Source: Pseudomonadota bacterium
GTDB taxonomy: Bacteria; Pseudomonadota; Alphaproteobacteria; Rhizobiales; Hyphomicrobiaceae
DNA length: 64,000 bases
Reading direction: 5' to 3'
NCBI GenBank assembly: GCA_023412805.1
Contig: JAEZRM010000042.1
Span: forward strand, 1 to 64,000
Shown here in pieces: positions 11,452 through 20,150 of this stretch; positions within the stretch are counted from its first letter, which is position 1; every line of letters starts with the position of its first letter. The notes beneath the pieces were generated by a model that was not told the DNA's origin, did no database searches, and saw only the letters and a program-made list of their open reading frames with translations. Made by a program: the position numbers and the translations under genes.

Positions 11452-11759
11452 AATTTCGACCGGCCGTGCGCGGATGATCACCGCCCCGTCTTATCCGCCG
11501 AGCGAGCTCAAGCCTTGACCGCAAAAACAGCTCGCGCGAGAACGAGCGGGCACGATGCGCGTTCCCTCGGACCTTGGCAGCCCCCTCCGGATACCTTGTT
11601 TGCAGTTAAAAAAGGCGAAGGCGGCGCGACTGTGCACATGATCACCGGGCAAGCAGGGACATCCTGCACACCCCAACTGGAGAAGGCACCGTTCATCACG
11701 TGCGCACCGCGATCGCGGGCATCTCGCACGCCGGGTGAAAAAGGAGCCGCCGTCACAGA
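11452..11759. other. Gene-free intergenic stretch
   Basis: About 308 bases between two plus-strand genes. Short frames here lack ribosome sites and family resemblance. I see no clear terminator, RNA or repeat. Confidence 0.4.
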
Positions 11760-12830
11760 ATGATGCGTAGACTTGCCGATCTCGCGCGCTCTCGCGTGCC
11801 AGCCTTCATCCTGGCGTATCTCGCGCTCTGTTCGCTTGTGGTATCGGCTGCGCGCGCACAGACGCCCGCCCCGGTAAAACGAACGACCATCGAGCGCATT
11901 CTCGCGCGCGGCCATGTCATCTGCGGTTTCACGCGCACCTCCCCCGGGTTCTCGGTGGTCGATGCGCGCGGGCAATGGTCGGGCTTCGACGTGGACTTCT
12001 GCCGCGCGCTCGCTGCCGGCGTGCTCGGCAAGGCCGATGCCGTGAAACCGCTCATGATCGCGCCGTCGGTGGCTGCGACGGCACTGCTCTCGGGCGAAGT
12101 CGATATTCTCGCAACAGGGACAGCCATCAGCCTCACGCGCGAGACTGGCCTTGGCATCCGCTTTCCCGGCGTCGTCTATCACGATGCAACGCGTCTGCTC
12201 GTAAAGCGCGCTCAGGGCGTCACGAGCGCGCGCGAGCTCTCAGGCGCCAGCATCTGCGTCGGCAACAATCCGGAGACGATCGAGGCCATCGCAAGCTTCT
12301 TCAAATCGCACGGCATCAAGCACGAGACCGTCGTCGTCGAGAAGTGGGACGAGATGGTGCAGGCGTACACGAGCGGTCGCTGTCAGGCGCTCAGCGCCGA
12401 CGCCGCCATGCTCGCCGATCTCAGAGGGAAACTCAGCGGTTCGGGCGAGCATCACATTCTGCCCGAAGCACTGGCCATCACCATGCTCGGACCGGCCGTG
12501 CCTCGCGGTGATCCCGCGTGGTACGACGTCGTACGCTGGACGATCAACGCGGTCGTCACCGCCGAGCAGCTCGGCATTACATCCGCGCGCGTCGAAAGCC
12601 TGAAGGCGTCGGCTCAACTCGATGTGCGGCGTCTCCTCGGCGTCGAGGGCGATATAGGCAAGCCCCTCGGCCTGCGCCGCGACTGGGTGTACCACGTCAT
12701 GAAAGCGGTCGGGAACTACGGGGAGATCTACGAGCGCAATCTCGGCCAGCGCTCCCCGTTCAAGCTCGAACGTCGCGTCAACGAGCTGTGGACCAAGGGC
12801 GGCCTCATGGTCGCGCCGCACCTTCGCTGA
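11760..12830 (+). CDS. Periplasmic amino-acid-type ABC transporter binding protein (family 3)
   Basis: A 356-residue secreted protein with a signal peptide of about 33 residues ending in AARA/QTP. It then has the family 3 solute-binding fold seen in general L-amino-acid receptors such as AapJ/BztA: GHVICGFTRTSPGFSVVDARG at the mature N-terminus, WSGFDVDFCRALAAGVLG, the hinge region DILATGTAISLTRETGL, and the paired-domain segment CQALSADAAMLADLRG. It probably delivers polar amino acids or a related ligand. No permease or ATPase gene is adjacent, so it is an orphan receptor here. A second Met codon directly follows the first. Confidence 0.85.
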   Translation: MMRRLADLARSRVPAFILAYLALCSLVVSAARAQTPAPVKRTTIERILARGHVICGFTRTSPGFSVVDARGQWSGFDVDFCRALAAGVLGKADAVKPLMIAPSVAATALLSGEVDILATGTAISLTRETGLGIRFPGVVYHDATRLLVKRAQGVTSARELSGASICVGNNPETIEAIASFFKSHGIKHETVVVEKWDEMVQAYTSGRCQALSADAAMLADLRGKLSGSGEHHILPEALAITMLGPAVPRGDPAWYDVVRWTINAVVTAEQLGITSARVESLKASAQLDVRRLLGVEGDIGKPLGLRRDWVYHVMKAVGNYGEIYERNLGQRSPFKLERRVNELWTKGGLMVAPHLR

Positions 12831-12861
12831 ATGCTCGGCGGACCATCGGTGGCCAACGCGC

Positions 12862-13749
12862 TCAGCGCGCCTTGGCGCCTTCCTCGCATTTGCCGGGATC
12901 GAGGAAGGAAATCTCCTTGAGCACGCCCTTCACGGCAAAAGAGCCGTAGTCGATCAGAAGGCGCCGGGAGACGCCGTTCGCATAGTAAAGGAATGAAAGC
13001 TCGTATGTCGGCACCGCATCCTGGCGGCTCGTCTCCGGCTCATAGTAGCTGATCGAGATCGGCCACGCCGGCACCGTCAGCAGCGGCTTTGCCGACTCGA
13101 CTTCCTCGAGGCCTTCGAGATCACCGGGTGCCCGCCCTTTCCCCAGGAACGACACCGTCGTGTAGACCTTGTCGCCCTTCTCCGAGCCGTCATATAGGTC
13201 GGCCGTGAAGAGCTGCTCGCCGCGCCGCGCACGCACGATGAGCTCGCGCGAGTGCTGAATCGGGAACATCGCCTGCGGCGCCAGATCGAGCTGCTTTTTC
13301 GCCGGGCGCGAGAGCGCAACCTTCAGCCGCCCCGTGCCGCTCGCGCGCGACGCATCGCCGACCGTCGTCTCGGTGAGCTTGCGGTCCTTGTACTGGCTCG
13401 AATTGAAGCGGAAGGCACTCGAAGCTGCATCCTCCCAGCTCGTCGTGCGCAGGTCGGTGAGGCTGGTCACCCCTTCCTGGTTCACGACATTCGTGACGAA
13501 ACGCATGTTCTGCGAGTAGCCGACGCACGCATTGCCCGTGATCTCGTAGACCATGCGGCCGGACATGTCGGCGATACCCGAGCCGCCCTGCGCACGATGC
13601 AGCGTGATGTCGTAGACGGCACGATGCGGGGCGAGCATCACGTCCGTCTCGGAGGCCTCGGCCCGGTGCGCCAGCCCGCCGGCAAGCATGACAGCGCCGG
13701 CCGCAATCGGCAGCCACTGCAACAGGCGCCTTGTCAGGGCCTCAGGCAT
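12862..13749 (-). CDS. eipB: EipB-like periplasmic cell-envelope integrity protein (DUF1849)
   Basis: About 295 residues with a signal peptide (about 1-32, ending AEA/SETDV). The family is a periplasmic spiral beta-barrel; in Brucella EipB supports envelope integrity. Diagnostic segments are LAPHRAVYDITL, GRMVYEITGNACVGYSQNMRFVTNV and a C-terminal DPGKCEEG. The two Cys would form the family disulfide. The start at 13749 is chosen because CCTGGAGGCCGGAG precedes it; the frame continues upstream without similarity. It is convergent with the binding-protein gene. Confidence 0.88.
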   Translation of the reverse strand: MPEALTRRLLQWLPIAAGAVMLAGGLAHRAEASETDVMLAPHRAVYDITLHRAQGGSGIADMSGRMVYEITGNACVGYSQNMRFVTNVVNQEGVTSLTDLRTTSWEDAASSAFRFNSSQYKDRKLTETTVGDASRASGTGRLKVALSRPAKKQLDLAPQAMFPIQHSRELIVRARRGEQLFTADLYDGSEKGDKVYTTVSFLGKGRAPGDLEGLEEVESAKPLLTVPAWPISISYYEPETSRQDAVPTYELSFLYYANGVSRRLLIDYGSFAVKGVLKEISFLDPGKCEEGAKAR

Positions 13750-13949
13750 TCTCCGGCCTCCAGGTTCCACACTGCCGTCACCACGCATTCCAGGAATAAA
13801 CGGTGTGCACCGCCCAACTGTTGCACGGCTCGTGCGCTCGCATAAGCAAAACGTCGTGAGCACAGAGCTTTGTCTGAGGAATCCGCCCCGTCGATCGTGA
13901 TTGAGACGACCGCCTCGCGGCAGGATCAAGGCAGCAGCGTGCAACGTCG

Positions 13950-15125
13950 TCACACCCCGACGGCAAAATAGCGCTCGATGAAGCGCTCGTACACGCCGGT
14001 CAAGGCCTGAAGGTCAGCTACGGCCACCCGCTCGTCGACGTGATGGGCGAGCGCGTTCGTCAGCCCGAACTCGACCACCGGACAGTACGCCTGGATGAAA
14101 CGGGCGTCGGACGTGCCGCCGTTGGTCGTGAGTGCGGGTGTGCGTCCCGTGGCCTCGACCACCGCTCCCCGCAGCGTTTCGACGAGCGGGCCGGGCCTGG
14201 TCAGGAACACATCGCCTGTTCCCGAGAAGCTCACCTCCCAGCGCGCGGAAACCTCGGCCGCGGCAGCGGCGCACTGCTCGCGCACCCACGCCTCGGCCTT
14301 GGGCCTCGTCCAGAGATTGTTGTAGCGGATGTTGAACTTGGCACGCGCCTCGTTCGGGATGACGTTCGTCGCCGTGTTCGGAACATTGAGAACCGTCACC
14401 TGCAGGCTCGACGGCTCGAAGTCATCATTGCCCTGATCGAGCGGTGTCGAGGAGAGCCGGTCGATCAGGCGCGCGATCTTGGGCACGGGATTTTCCGCGA
14501 GCGCCGGGTAGGCCGCATGGCCCTGCTTGCCGGCAACGACCAACTCGGCATTGAGCGAGCCGCGCCGACCGATCTTGATCTCCTCGCCGAGCGTCTTGGG
14601 ATTCGAGGGCTCGCCCACGATACAGGCGTCCATGACCTCGCCGTTGTCGCGCATCCAGTCCAGCACCTTCATGGTGCCGTTGATGGAGGGACCTTCCTCG
14701 TCGCCCGTAATGAGAAAACTGATCGCACCCGGCAGCTCACCGCCATGGCGGTCGACGAGCCGCAGCGTCGCCGCGACGAACGCCGCGATCGCGCCCTTCA
14801 TATCGACGGCGCCGCGGCCATAGAGCACACCGTCATGGATCTCGGCGCCGAAAGGCGGGTGCGTCCACTTCGCCGCATCACCCACCGGCACGACGTCCGT
14901 ATGACCGGCAAAGCAGAGGTTCGGCTGCTTGCGACCAAGACGTGCGTAAAGATTGTCGACGTCGGGCGTGCCGGGCGTCGTCATCACCAGCCGCTTGCAA
15001 TCGAAGCCCGCGGGCTTCAGCGCGTCCTCGAGAAGCGTCAGCGCGCCACCCTCTTCGGGCGTCACGGAGGGGCAGCGAATGAGCGCTTGGGCGAGCGCCA
15101 CGGGATCCTTGAAGTCGATGGTCAT
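13950..15125 (-). CDS. dapE: Succinyl-diaminopimelate desuccinylase
   Basis: Zinc-dependent hydrolase of the succinylase branch of lysine/meso-DAP synthesis: N-succinyl-L,L-DAP gives L,L-DAP plus succinate. The 391-residue M20 peptidase has FAGHTDVVPVGD and GRGAVDMKG (metal His and bridging Asp), and GDEEGPS (general base Glu plus metal Glu). Conserved NVIPNEA and NGGTSDARF lie in the dimerisation and catalytic domains. ATG at 15125 fits the family N-terminus; an upstream ATG at 15173 is in frame. Other dap genes are not in the window. Confidence 0.96.
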   Translation of the reverse strand: MTIDFKDPVALAQALIRCPSVTPEEGGALTLLEDALKPAGFDCKRLVMTTPGTPDVDNLYARLGRKQPNLCFAGHTDVVPVGDAAKWTHPPFGAEIHDGVLYGRGAVDMKGAIAAFVAATLRLVDRHGGELPGAISFLITGDEEGPSINGTMKVLDWMRDNGEVMDACIVGEPSNPKTLGEEIKIGRRGSLNAELVVAGKQGHAAYPALAENPVPKIARLIDRLSSTPLDQGNDDFEPSSLQVTVLNVPNTATNVIPNEARAKFNIRYNNLWTRPKAEAWVREQCAAAAAEVSARWEVSFSGTGDVFLTRPGPLVETLRGAVVEATGRTPALTTNGGTSDARFIQAYCPVVEFGLTNALAHHVDERVAVADLQALTGVYERFIERYFAVGV

Positions 15126-15233
15126 GATGAGGCCGGTCGCGAGAGCTGTCGGGCCGCGCGGATGCGCGATCACGACCCCTTAGCACCGGCAGGCCGCCGA
15201 GAGAAGCAGCGCGGCCATGTGTCTTGGGCCGCC

Positions 15234-15920
15234 TCAGGCCGGCTCTATGACATAGCCGGCGCCGCGGACCGTGCGAATGACTTCCGCTTCCTTGCCGCGG
15301 ATGAGGGCCTTGCGCAAGCGCCCGATGTGCACGTCAACCGTGCGCTCGTCGAGCTCGGCCTGGCGGCCCCAGACCCCGTCGAGGATCTGCTCGCGGCTGA
15401 GCACGCGCCCTGCCCGCTCCATCATGAATTCGAGCAAGCGATATTCCGTCGGCCCGAGGCGAACCTCGCGCTGCGAGCGTTTCACGCGATGGGCGAGGCG
15501 ATCGAGGACGACGTCGCCGACCGTGATCATATCCGAGACGCGCTCGGGCGCCGCGCGCCGCAGCATGGCTTTGACGCGCGCAATCAGCTCGGCGACCGAG
15601 AACGGCTTGACGATGTAGTCGTCCGCGCCGGTCGCTAGACCGCGCACGCGGTCTCCTTCCTCGCCGCGCGCCGTCAGCATGATGATGGGAACGGCCATGG
15701 TCTCCTGGCGCTGGCGCAGGCGCCGGCAGAGCTCGATGCCCGACACACCCGGCAGCATCCAGTCGAGAAGGACGAGATCGAAATTCTCCTCATTGATGAG
15801 GAGCTGGGCTTCCTCGCCCGTCTCCGCGACGATCACGTCGAAGCCGTCGGTTTCCAGGTTGTACGTGATCAGCTCGACGATGGCGGGGTCATCCTCGACC
15901 ACCAGAATCCTTATGCTCAT
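15234..15920 (-). CDS. phoB: Phosphate regulon response regulator PhoB
   Basis: OmpR/PhoB-type regulator of 228 residues. The receiver domain (about 1-120) has VVEDD acid pocket residues, phospho-acceptor Asp53 in LLDWMLPG and conserved Lys in DDYIVKPFS. The C-terminal winged helix (about 130-228) ends in VRTVRGAGYVIEPA. When phosphorylated by PhoR it activates genes through Pho boxes. It is the third gene of phoR-phoU-phoB, about 170 bases after phoU. Confidence 0.96.
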   Translation of the reverse strand: MSIRILVVEDDPAIVELITYNLETDGFDVIVAETGEEAQLLINEENFDLVLLDWMLPGVSGIELCRRLRQRQETMAVPIIMLTARGEEGDRVRGLATGADDYIVKPFSVAELIARVKAMLRRAAPERVSDMITVGDVVLDRLAHRVKRSQREVRLGPTEYRLLEFMMERAGRVLSREQILDGVWGRQAELDERTVDVHIGRLRKALIRGKEAEVIRTVRGAGYVIEPA

Positions 15921-16093
15921 GCGGGCCCGGCTCTCCCTGGAGTGCCCCGGCGCGGGATCACTTCGGACCACCTCTCCCCGCGCCGATCTCAATGTCGCAA
16001 TGCGCAACTTCATTCTCCGACTTACAGCGTGGGTGCTCTGCCTTCGGCCACCTCATGGCGGCCATTGGCGGCACCACGCATCTCTGCTCGCGA

Positions 16094-16810
16094 TCAGGAC
16101 TCCTCGGCCGTGATCAGCGTCGAACTCGTATCGTCACTCTTCGGACGCGCGTCGGTGACGGGCTTGCCGTGGACGAGAAAATGCACGTTCTCGGCGATGT
16201 TCGTCGTGTGGTCGCCGATGCGCTCGATATTCTTGGCGCCGAACAGCAGATGCGTGCAGAGCCCGATATTGCGCGGGTCTTCCATCATGTAGGTCAGCAG
16301 CTCGCGGAACAGCGAGTTGTACATCGCGTCGATCTGTTCGTCGGAACGCCAGACCGTCAGCGCCTTGTCGGCCTGCCGCTCGCTGTAGGCATCGAGAACG
16401 TCCTTGAGCTGGTGCAGCGCCAGCTCCGTCATGTTCTTGAGGCCGGTCATCAGCGACTTAGGATGGTTCTCGCCCGAGATGGCGAGCGCGCGCTTGGCGA
16501 TGTTCTTCGCAAGGTCACCGATCCGCTCGAGATCACCGGCGATCTTGAGCACGGTCATGATGTGGCGCAGATCGTCGGCCAGCGGCTGGCGCTTGGCGAT
16601 CATGACGATCGCCTGATCCTGCAGGTCGCGCTCGAGCTGGTCGATCAGCGCATCGCCCGCGACGATCTCGGCCGCGAGCTTCGGATCACGCCGCTCGAGG
16701 GCTTCGAAGGCGCGCCCGAGCTGCTGCTCGGCGAGGCCACCCATCTGCGTGACGCGCTTGTCCAGCAGAAGCAGTTCCTGTTCGAAGGCCTTGACCGTGT
16801 GCTCGCGCAT
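16094..16810 (-). CDS. phoU: Phosphate transport system regulatory protein PhoU
   Basis: Negative modulator that couples the Pst transporter to PhoR. It consists of two three-helix bundles with metal-binding E/DxxxD motifs: DDLRHIMTVLKIAGDLERIGDLAKNIA in the first half and HLLFGAKNIERIGDHTTNIAE in the second. The 238-residue length is typical. ATG at 16810 (MREHTVKAFEQEL); the frame extends 13 codons upstream without similarity. A possible Pho box lies about 85 bases upstream. pstSCAB, often next to phoU, is absent. Confidence 0.97.
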   Translation of the reverse strand: MREHTVKAFEQELLLLDKRVTQMGGLAEQQLGRAFEALERRDPKLAAEIVAGDALIDQLERDLQDQAIVMIAKRQPLADDLRHIMTVLKIAGDLERIGDLAKNIAKRALAISGENHPKSLMTGLKNMTELALHQLKDVLDAYSERQADKALTVWRSDEQIDAMYNSLFRELLTYMMEDPRNIGLCTHLLFGAKNIERIGDHTTNIAENVHFLVHGKPVTDARPKSDDTSSTLITAEES

Positions 16811-16892
16811 CCTGGTGCTCCGATTGTCCGAGACATTTGTGCCGCCCAAGCGAGAGGCCGTCTCTGATTGCGCCGCAATCTAGCGCCGTCAG

Positions 16893-16910
16893 CCTACAAC
16901 TTTGTGACAG
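16893..16910 (-). promoter_or_regulatory. Possible Pho box upstream of phoU
   Basis: On the minus strand CTGTCACAAAGTTGTAGG matches the CTGTCAT-N4-CTGTCAT arrangement well in its first half and poorly in its second. It lies in an AT-rich patch before phoU, downstream of phoR. It suggests PhoB autoregulation of phoU-phoB. Confidence 0.35.
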
Positions 16911-16942
16911 AATAACCTATTATTTTTACGTGATAAATCGGA

Positions 16943-18310
16943 TCAATGGACAGCGCTCGGCCGGCGCGCCTGTTCGTCGATGACGAACGTGAACGTCGAG
17001 CCCTTTCCGGGCTCCGAGCCGATTCTGAACTCGCCGCGATGGCGATTGACGATATGCTTGACGATGGCGAGGCCGAGGCCCGTACCGCCCTTCTCGCGGC
17101 TCGACTTGGCGTTGACGCGATAGAAGCGCTCCGTAAGCCGCGGCAGGTGCTCGGGCGGGATGCCTGGCCCCTCGTCGCGGATGGCAACGGCAATGCGGCT
17201 CGTCGGCCCGCGCGCCTCCCGGCGGATGGTCACGGTCACCGGCCGCCCGGGTGCGCCGTACTTCAACGCGTTCTGCACGAGGTTCTGCAGGATCTGCACG
17301 ATCTCGTCGGTATCAGCGAGAACGACAGCCGGCCCGTCGCACGGCGAGAACGACAGGTCCGATCCCGATGCGCGCGCCACGGGCTCCAATGCCTGCACAG
17401 CCGCGCCGATCGTCTCATTGAGATCGATCGCGGTGCGCGGCGGCAAATGCTCGCGCATCTCGACGCGGCTCAAGGATAAGAGATCATCGACAAGCCGCGC
17501 CATGCGGGCGGCCTGCTGCTGCATGATGCCGAGAAAGCGCGCGCGTGCGGCGGGGTCTTCGCTCGCGCGGCCCTGGAGGGTCTCGACGAAGCCGACGAGC
17601 GAGGCGAGCGGCGTGCGCAGCTCATGGCTCGCATTAGCGACGAAGTCCGCACGCATGCGCCCGAGCCGATCCTGCTCGGTGAGATCGCGCAAGGCGATCA
17701 CGATGCGCGGCGCGCCAGCCTCATCCGCGCCGCCGCTCATGGCGGTAAGCGTGATCCTGACACGACGATCGATCGGCACGCGCTCCTGAATCTCGACCGT
17801 GCGCTGGCGCCCGTCCTCAAGCACTTCATCGATGGCCTGCAGAAACTCGGGATCGCGGCTCAGCAGCGACGGCTGCCCACCGATCCGCAAAAGCGCGTAG
17901 ATCTCGCGCGCAGCGGGATTGATATGCACGATGGCGCCGCTCTCATCGAGCGCGATCACCGGATCCGGCACCGCGTCGAGCGCTGCACGCCAACGCGCGA
18001 CGAGATCGGCCATGGCACCGCGCGGCGTCAGCGCGGACGTGCCTTGGATCGCTTCGGCTTCGCCCTCCAGCGCGACGAGGCCCGCGAGCACAAAAGCAAG
18101 AGCCGCTCCAAGCGCGACGATCCACGTCGAGAGGCCGCCGATCAGTCCGACGGCACCACCACCGATCGTAACGGCGAACAGCAAGGGCGCGCGCTGACGT
18201 ATGCGCCGCGCAGCTATCTCGAGCCCGCGCCGCAGCACATCAGCGATGGAATCGCGTTTGTTGCCTCCGAGCAGTCGCACGGGCCGCTTCTCCGTTTCGC
18301 ACACTGTCAT
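16943..18310 (-). CDS. phoR: Phosphate regulon sensor histidine kinase PhoR
   Basis: Membrane sensor kinase partner of PhoB, 455 residues. Two close membrane helices (about 43-60 and 62-81) with almost no periplasmic loop fit PhoR, which senses phosphate through Pst/PhoU. A PAS domain (about 108-215) is followed by the H-box NASHELRTPLASLVGF (His229), an N-box (LVQNALKYGAPG), and the DEGPGI, ERFYRVN and GGTGLGLAIVKHIV boxes. It is the first gene of phoR-phoU-phoB. Confidence 0.93.
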   Translation of the reverse strand: MTVCETEKRPVRLLGGNKRDSIADVLRRGLEIAARRIRQRAPLLFAVTIGGGAVGLIGGLSTWIVALGAALAFVLAGLVALEGEAEAIQGTSALTPRGAMADLVARWRAALDAVPDPVIALDESGAIVHINPAAREIYALLRIGGQPSLLSRDPEFLQAIDEVLEDGRQRTVEIQERVPIDRRVRITLTAMSGGADEAGAPRIVIALRDLTEQDRLGRMRADFVANASHELRTPLASLVGFVETLQGRASEDPAARARFLGIMQQQAARMARLVDDLLSLSRVEMREHLPPRTAIDLNETIGAAVQALEPVARASGSDLSFSPCDGPAVVLADTDEIVQILQNLVQNALKYGAPGRPVTVTIRREARGPTSRIAVAIRDEGPGIPPEHLPRLTERFYRVNAKSSREKGGTGLGLAIVKHIVNRHRGEFRIGSEPGKGSTFTFVIDEQARRPSAVH

Positions 18311-18348
18311 GCGTGGTCTTTAGACCCTTGTATGCGGCTCCGACAGCC

Positions 18349-18717
18349 CTACGCGTAAGCCAGCACGGCAAGTGACAACACTCCGCCAATGCCGGCAAAC
18401 ACGAGAAGCCCGGCCCGCCCATCGACAAAGCTGTCGGGAAAGAGCTGCAGGACCAGCGGTGCCATGAGCAGCACCGCACCGCCGACGATCACCGCCCAAG
18501 TCCACGGCAGCACAGCCCACGCAAGCCCCAGTCCGACGATCGCCGTGGCAAGCGCCAAAGCCATCGTGCCCCACAGAATGGCGGCACCACTCGTCGAGCG
18601 CAAAGCTTCCGCGCGATGCTCGCTCGGAAAGTGGCCGCTCGCCGTCAGCCCGTACAGCGCCGCACTCATCACCAGGAGCGCGAACATCACGACCGCGCCC
18701 CAGCTCAACAACCACAT
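18349..18717 (-). CDS. Small integral membrane protein, function unknown
   Basis: 122 residues with about four hydrophobic helices (approximately 3-25, 48-68, 70-88, 98-121) and no recognised motif. The start MWLLSWGAVVMF at 18717 is preceded by GGAGAGA, a good ribosome site. It is transcribed toward phoR with a short gap, so it could be co-transcribed with phoRUB, and it is divergent from the PanB-like gene. Confidence 0.65.
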   Translation of the reverse strand: MWLLSWGAVVMFALLVMSAALYGLTASGHFPSEHRAEALRSTSGAAILWGTMALALATAIVGLGLAWAVLPWTWAVIVGGAVLLMAPLVLQLFPDSFVDGRAGLLVFAGIGGVLSLAVLAYA

Positions 18718-18811
18718 GCGTGTCTCTCCAGAACGCGCGAGGTGCCGCTTGCCCTCGATCATGCCGCTCCTTAGCATACGAAAGATATATCAGCATGGAG
18801 GGAGCGAGACC

Positions 18812-19702
18812 ATGGCCAGCACATTGGCCGGCGACGCGGCGAAGAAGCGCGAAAAGCGGACGATCACGGAGATCCGTGACAGCAAGAAGACAGGCGAGAA
18901 AATGGTCTACATGTCCGTGCCGGACTACACCGCCGCGCAGTGGGCGGAAATGGCCGGCGTGGACGTCGCCGTGGTCGGCGACAGCCTGGCCATGATCGCG
19001 CATGGCCACAAGAGCACGATCCCCGCGACCATGGACATGATGACCATGCACGCGCAGGCCATCCGGCGCGGTGCCCCGAACACGTTCGTGCTCGGCTGTA
19101 TGCCCTATCAGAGCTACAACACCGTCGACCGCGCGCTCGTCAACGCCACGCGGTTCATGCAGGAGGCGCTGACGGATGCGGTGAAGCCGCAGGGCGGCAA
19201 GTCGCAGGCGCATATTCTGAAAGCGCTCGTCGATGCTGGCATTCCGACGGCCTCGCACATCGGCCTGACGCCGCACACCATCGCGACCTTCGGCGGCTTC
19301 AAGATTCAGGGCCGCACGGCGGATGCCGCGATGAAGATCCTCGAGGATGCGCTCGCCATCGAGGACGCCGGCTGCTTCATGCTGGAGTTCGAGGCGGTGC
19401 CCGCCAAGATCGCGCGCCTCATCTCGGAGCAGCTCACCATCCCGACCATCGGCATCGGGGCTGGCGTCGGCACGGATGGCCAGATCCTGCTCTGCCACGA
19501 CCTGCTCGGCGTGTTCACCGACTTCAAGCCGAAGTTCACGAAGCGCTTCGCCAATCTCACCGAGGTCGCGGTCAACGGCATCAAGCAGTACGTGAAGGAG
19601 GTCAAGGAAGGCTCCTTCCCCGACGATGATCACTCCTACACGGTGAAAGAGGAAGAGTACGAGAAGTTCGCCAGGATGGTGCAGAAGCGGAAGCAGATAT
19701 AA
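18812..19702 (+). CDS. PanB-family protein (ketopantoate hydroxymethyltransferase-like) lacking two metal ligands
   Basis: A 296-residue TIM-barrel protein clearly related to 3-methyl-2-oxobutanoate hydroxymethyltransferase, the first step of pantothenate synthesis. Conserved parts include VVGDSLAM (Asp57 = E. coli Mg ligand Asp45), HIGLTPHT, GGFKIQGR, FEAVP (Glu194 = catalytic Glu181) and IPTIGIGAG. However, the VxxDxPF motif is VLGCMPY, so Cys96 replaces Mg ligand Asp84. The VKxEGG motif is VKPQGG, so Gln127 replaces Mg ligand Glu114. It is also longer at both ends than typical PanB. Strong ribosome site GGAGGGAG. It may have another aldol-type activity; panC is not adjacent. Confidence 0.8.
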   Translation: MASTLAGDAAKKREKRTITEIRDSKKTGEKMVYMSVPDYTAAQWAEMAGVDVAVVGDSLAMIAHGHKSTIPATMDMMTMHAQAIRRGAPNTFVLGCMPYQSYNTVDRALVNATRFMQEALTDAVKPQGGKSQAHILKALVDAGIPTASHIGLTPHTIATFGGFKIQGRTADAAMKILEDALAIEDAGCFMLEFEAVPAKIARLISEQLTIPTIGIGAGVGTDGQILLCHDLLGVFTDFKPKFTKRFANLTEVAVNGIKQYVKEVKEGSFPDDDHSYTVKEEEYEKFARMVQKRKQI

Positions 19703-19720
19703 CGCCCGCATTGCACACAC

Positions 19721-19840
19721 TTCTCCCTCTCCCCGCGCGCGGGGAGAGGGTTGGGGTGAGGGGCGGCGGCAAATGCGAACGTCGGTAAGTGCGCCGCCCC
19801 TCATCCTAACCTTCTCCCCGTGCAGGACGGGGGAGAAGGG
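19721..19840. repeat. Palindromic dispersed element RE-A, copy A
   Basis: A double hairpin: the left stem CTCTCCCCGCGCGCGGGGAGAG, then GGGTGAGGGGCGG-type sequence, a variable 25-base core, its complement CCGCCCCTCATCCT, and a right stem CTTCTCCCC...GGGGAGAAG. The whole element is an inverted repeat. Related copies occur near 36.4, 46.7 and 53.5 kb. Confidence 0.85.
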
Positions 19841-19917
19841 ACACGACGAGTTTGCTGCGAGCGCTATCCGTACGGCCGCCGCGGACATAGCAGCACCGCA
19901 GCAGATGTCGGCACCAC

Positions 19918-19979
19918 TTCCTGAGCGCGCGACTGCGCGCCGGCCGGTAGGCCGTCCCTCAGAAGAGCAGCCCGCGGCC
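19918..19979 (+). repeat. Dispersed palindromic repeat R2, copy 2
   Basis: Same orientation as the copy at 58-126 and nearly identical over about 45 bases. It begins TTCCTGAGCGCGCGAC and ends in AGCAGCCCGCGGC. It lies 77 bases after an RE-A element. Confidence 0.7.
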
Positions 19980-20150
19980 TCTCACGCAGCGCCATCTGCA
20001 TGGCGGCCGCTGGCATACCGCCACGCAGTGGTTGCGAAGCACCTCTTCCCAGCAGCCAGCGGCAAAGAGAATCGTGAGCATTTCGGTTGCGAGGTGCCGC
20101 GGCGCAGATCAGAGTGCGCGCAACGCATCGGACCGCAGGAGACTGCACCC

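Larger units (their letters stand above)
19703..20150. other. Intergenic repeat island
   Basis: About 450 bases between two plus-strand genes, with no credible gene. It contains one full RE-A element (19721-19840) and R2 copy 2 (19918-19979). The remainder up to the VOC gene shows nothing recognisable. Confidence 0.6.

Noticed and set aside
11452..11759. Small genes in the gap after the methylmalonyl-CoA epimerase gene
   Set aside because: The frames lack ribosome sites, have shadow-like composition and no similarity to known proteins.
14040..15638. 532-codon plus-strand frame opposite dapE and phoB
   Set aside because: It spans two well-supported minus-strand genes; shadow frame.
18320..19888. 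522-codon minus-strand frame opposite the PanB-like gene
   Set aside because: Shadow of the plus-strand gene extended into the RE-A repeat; no family resemblance.
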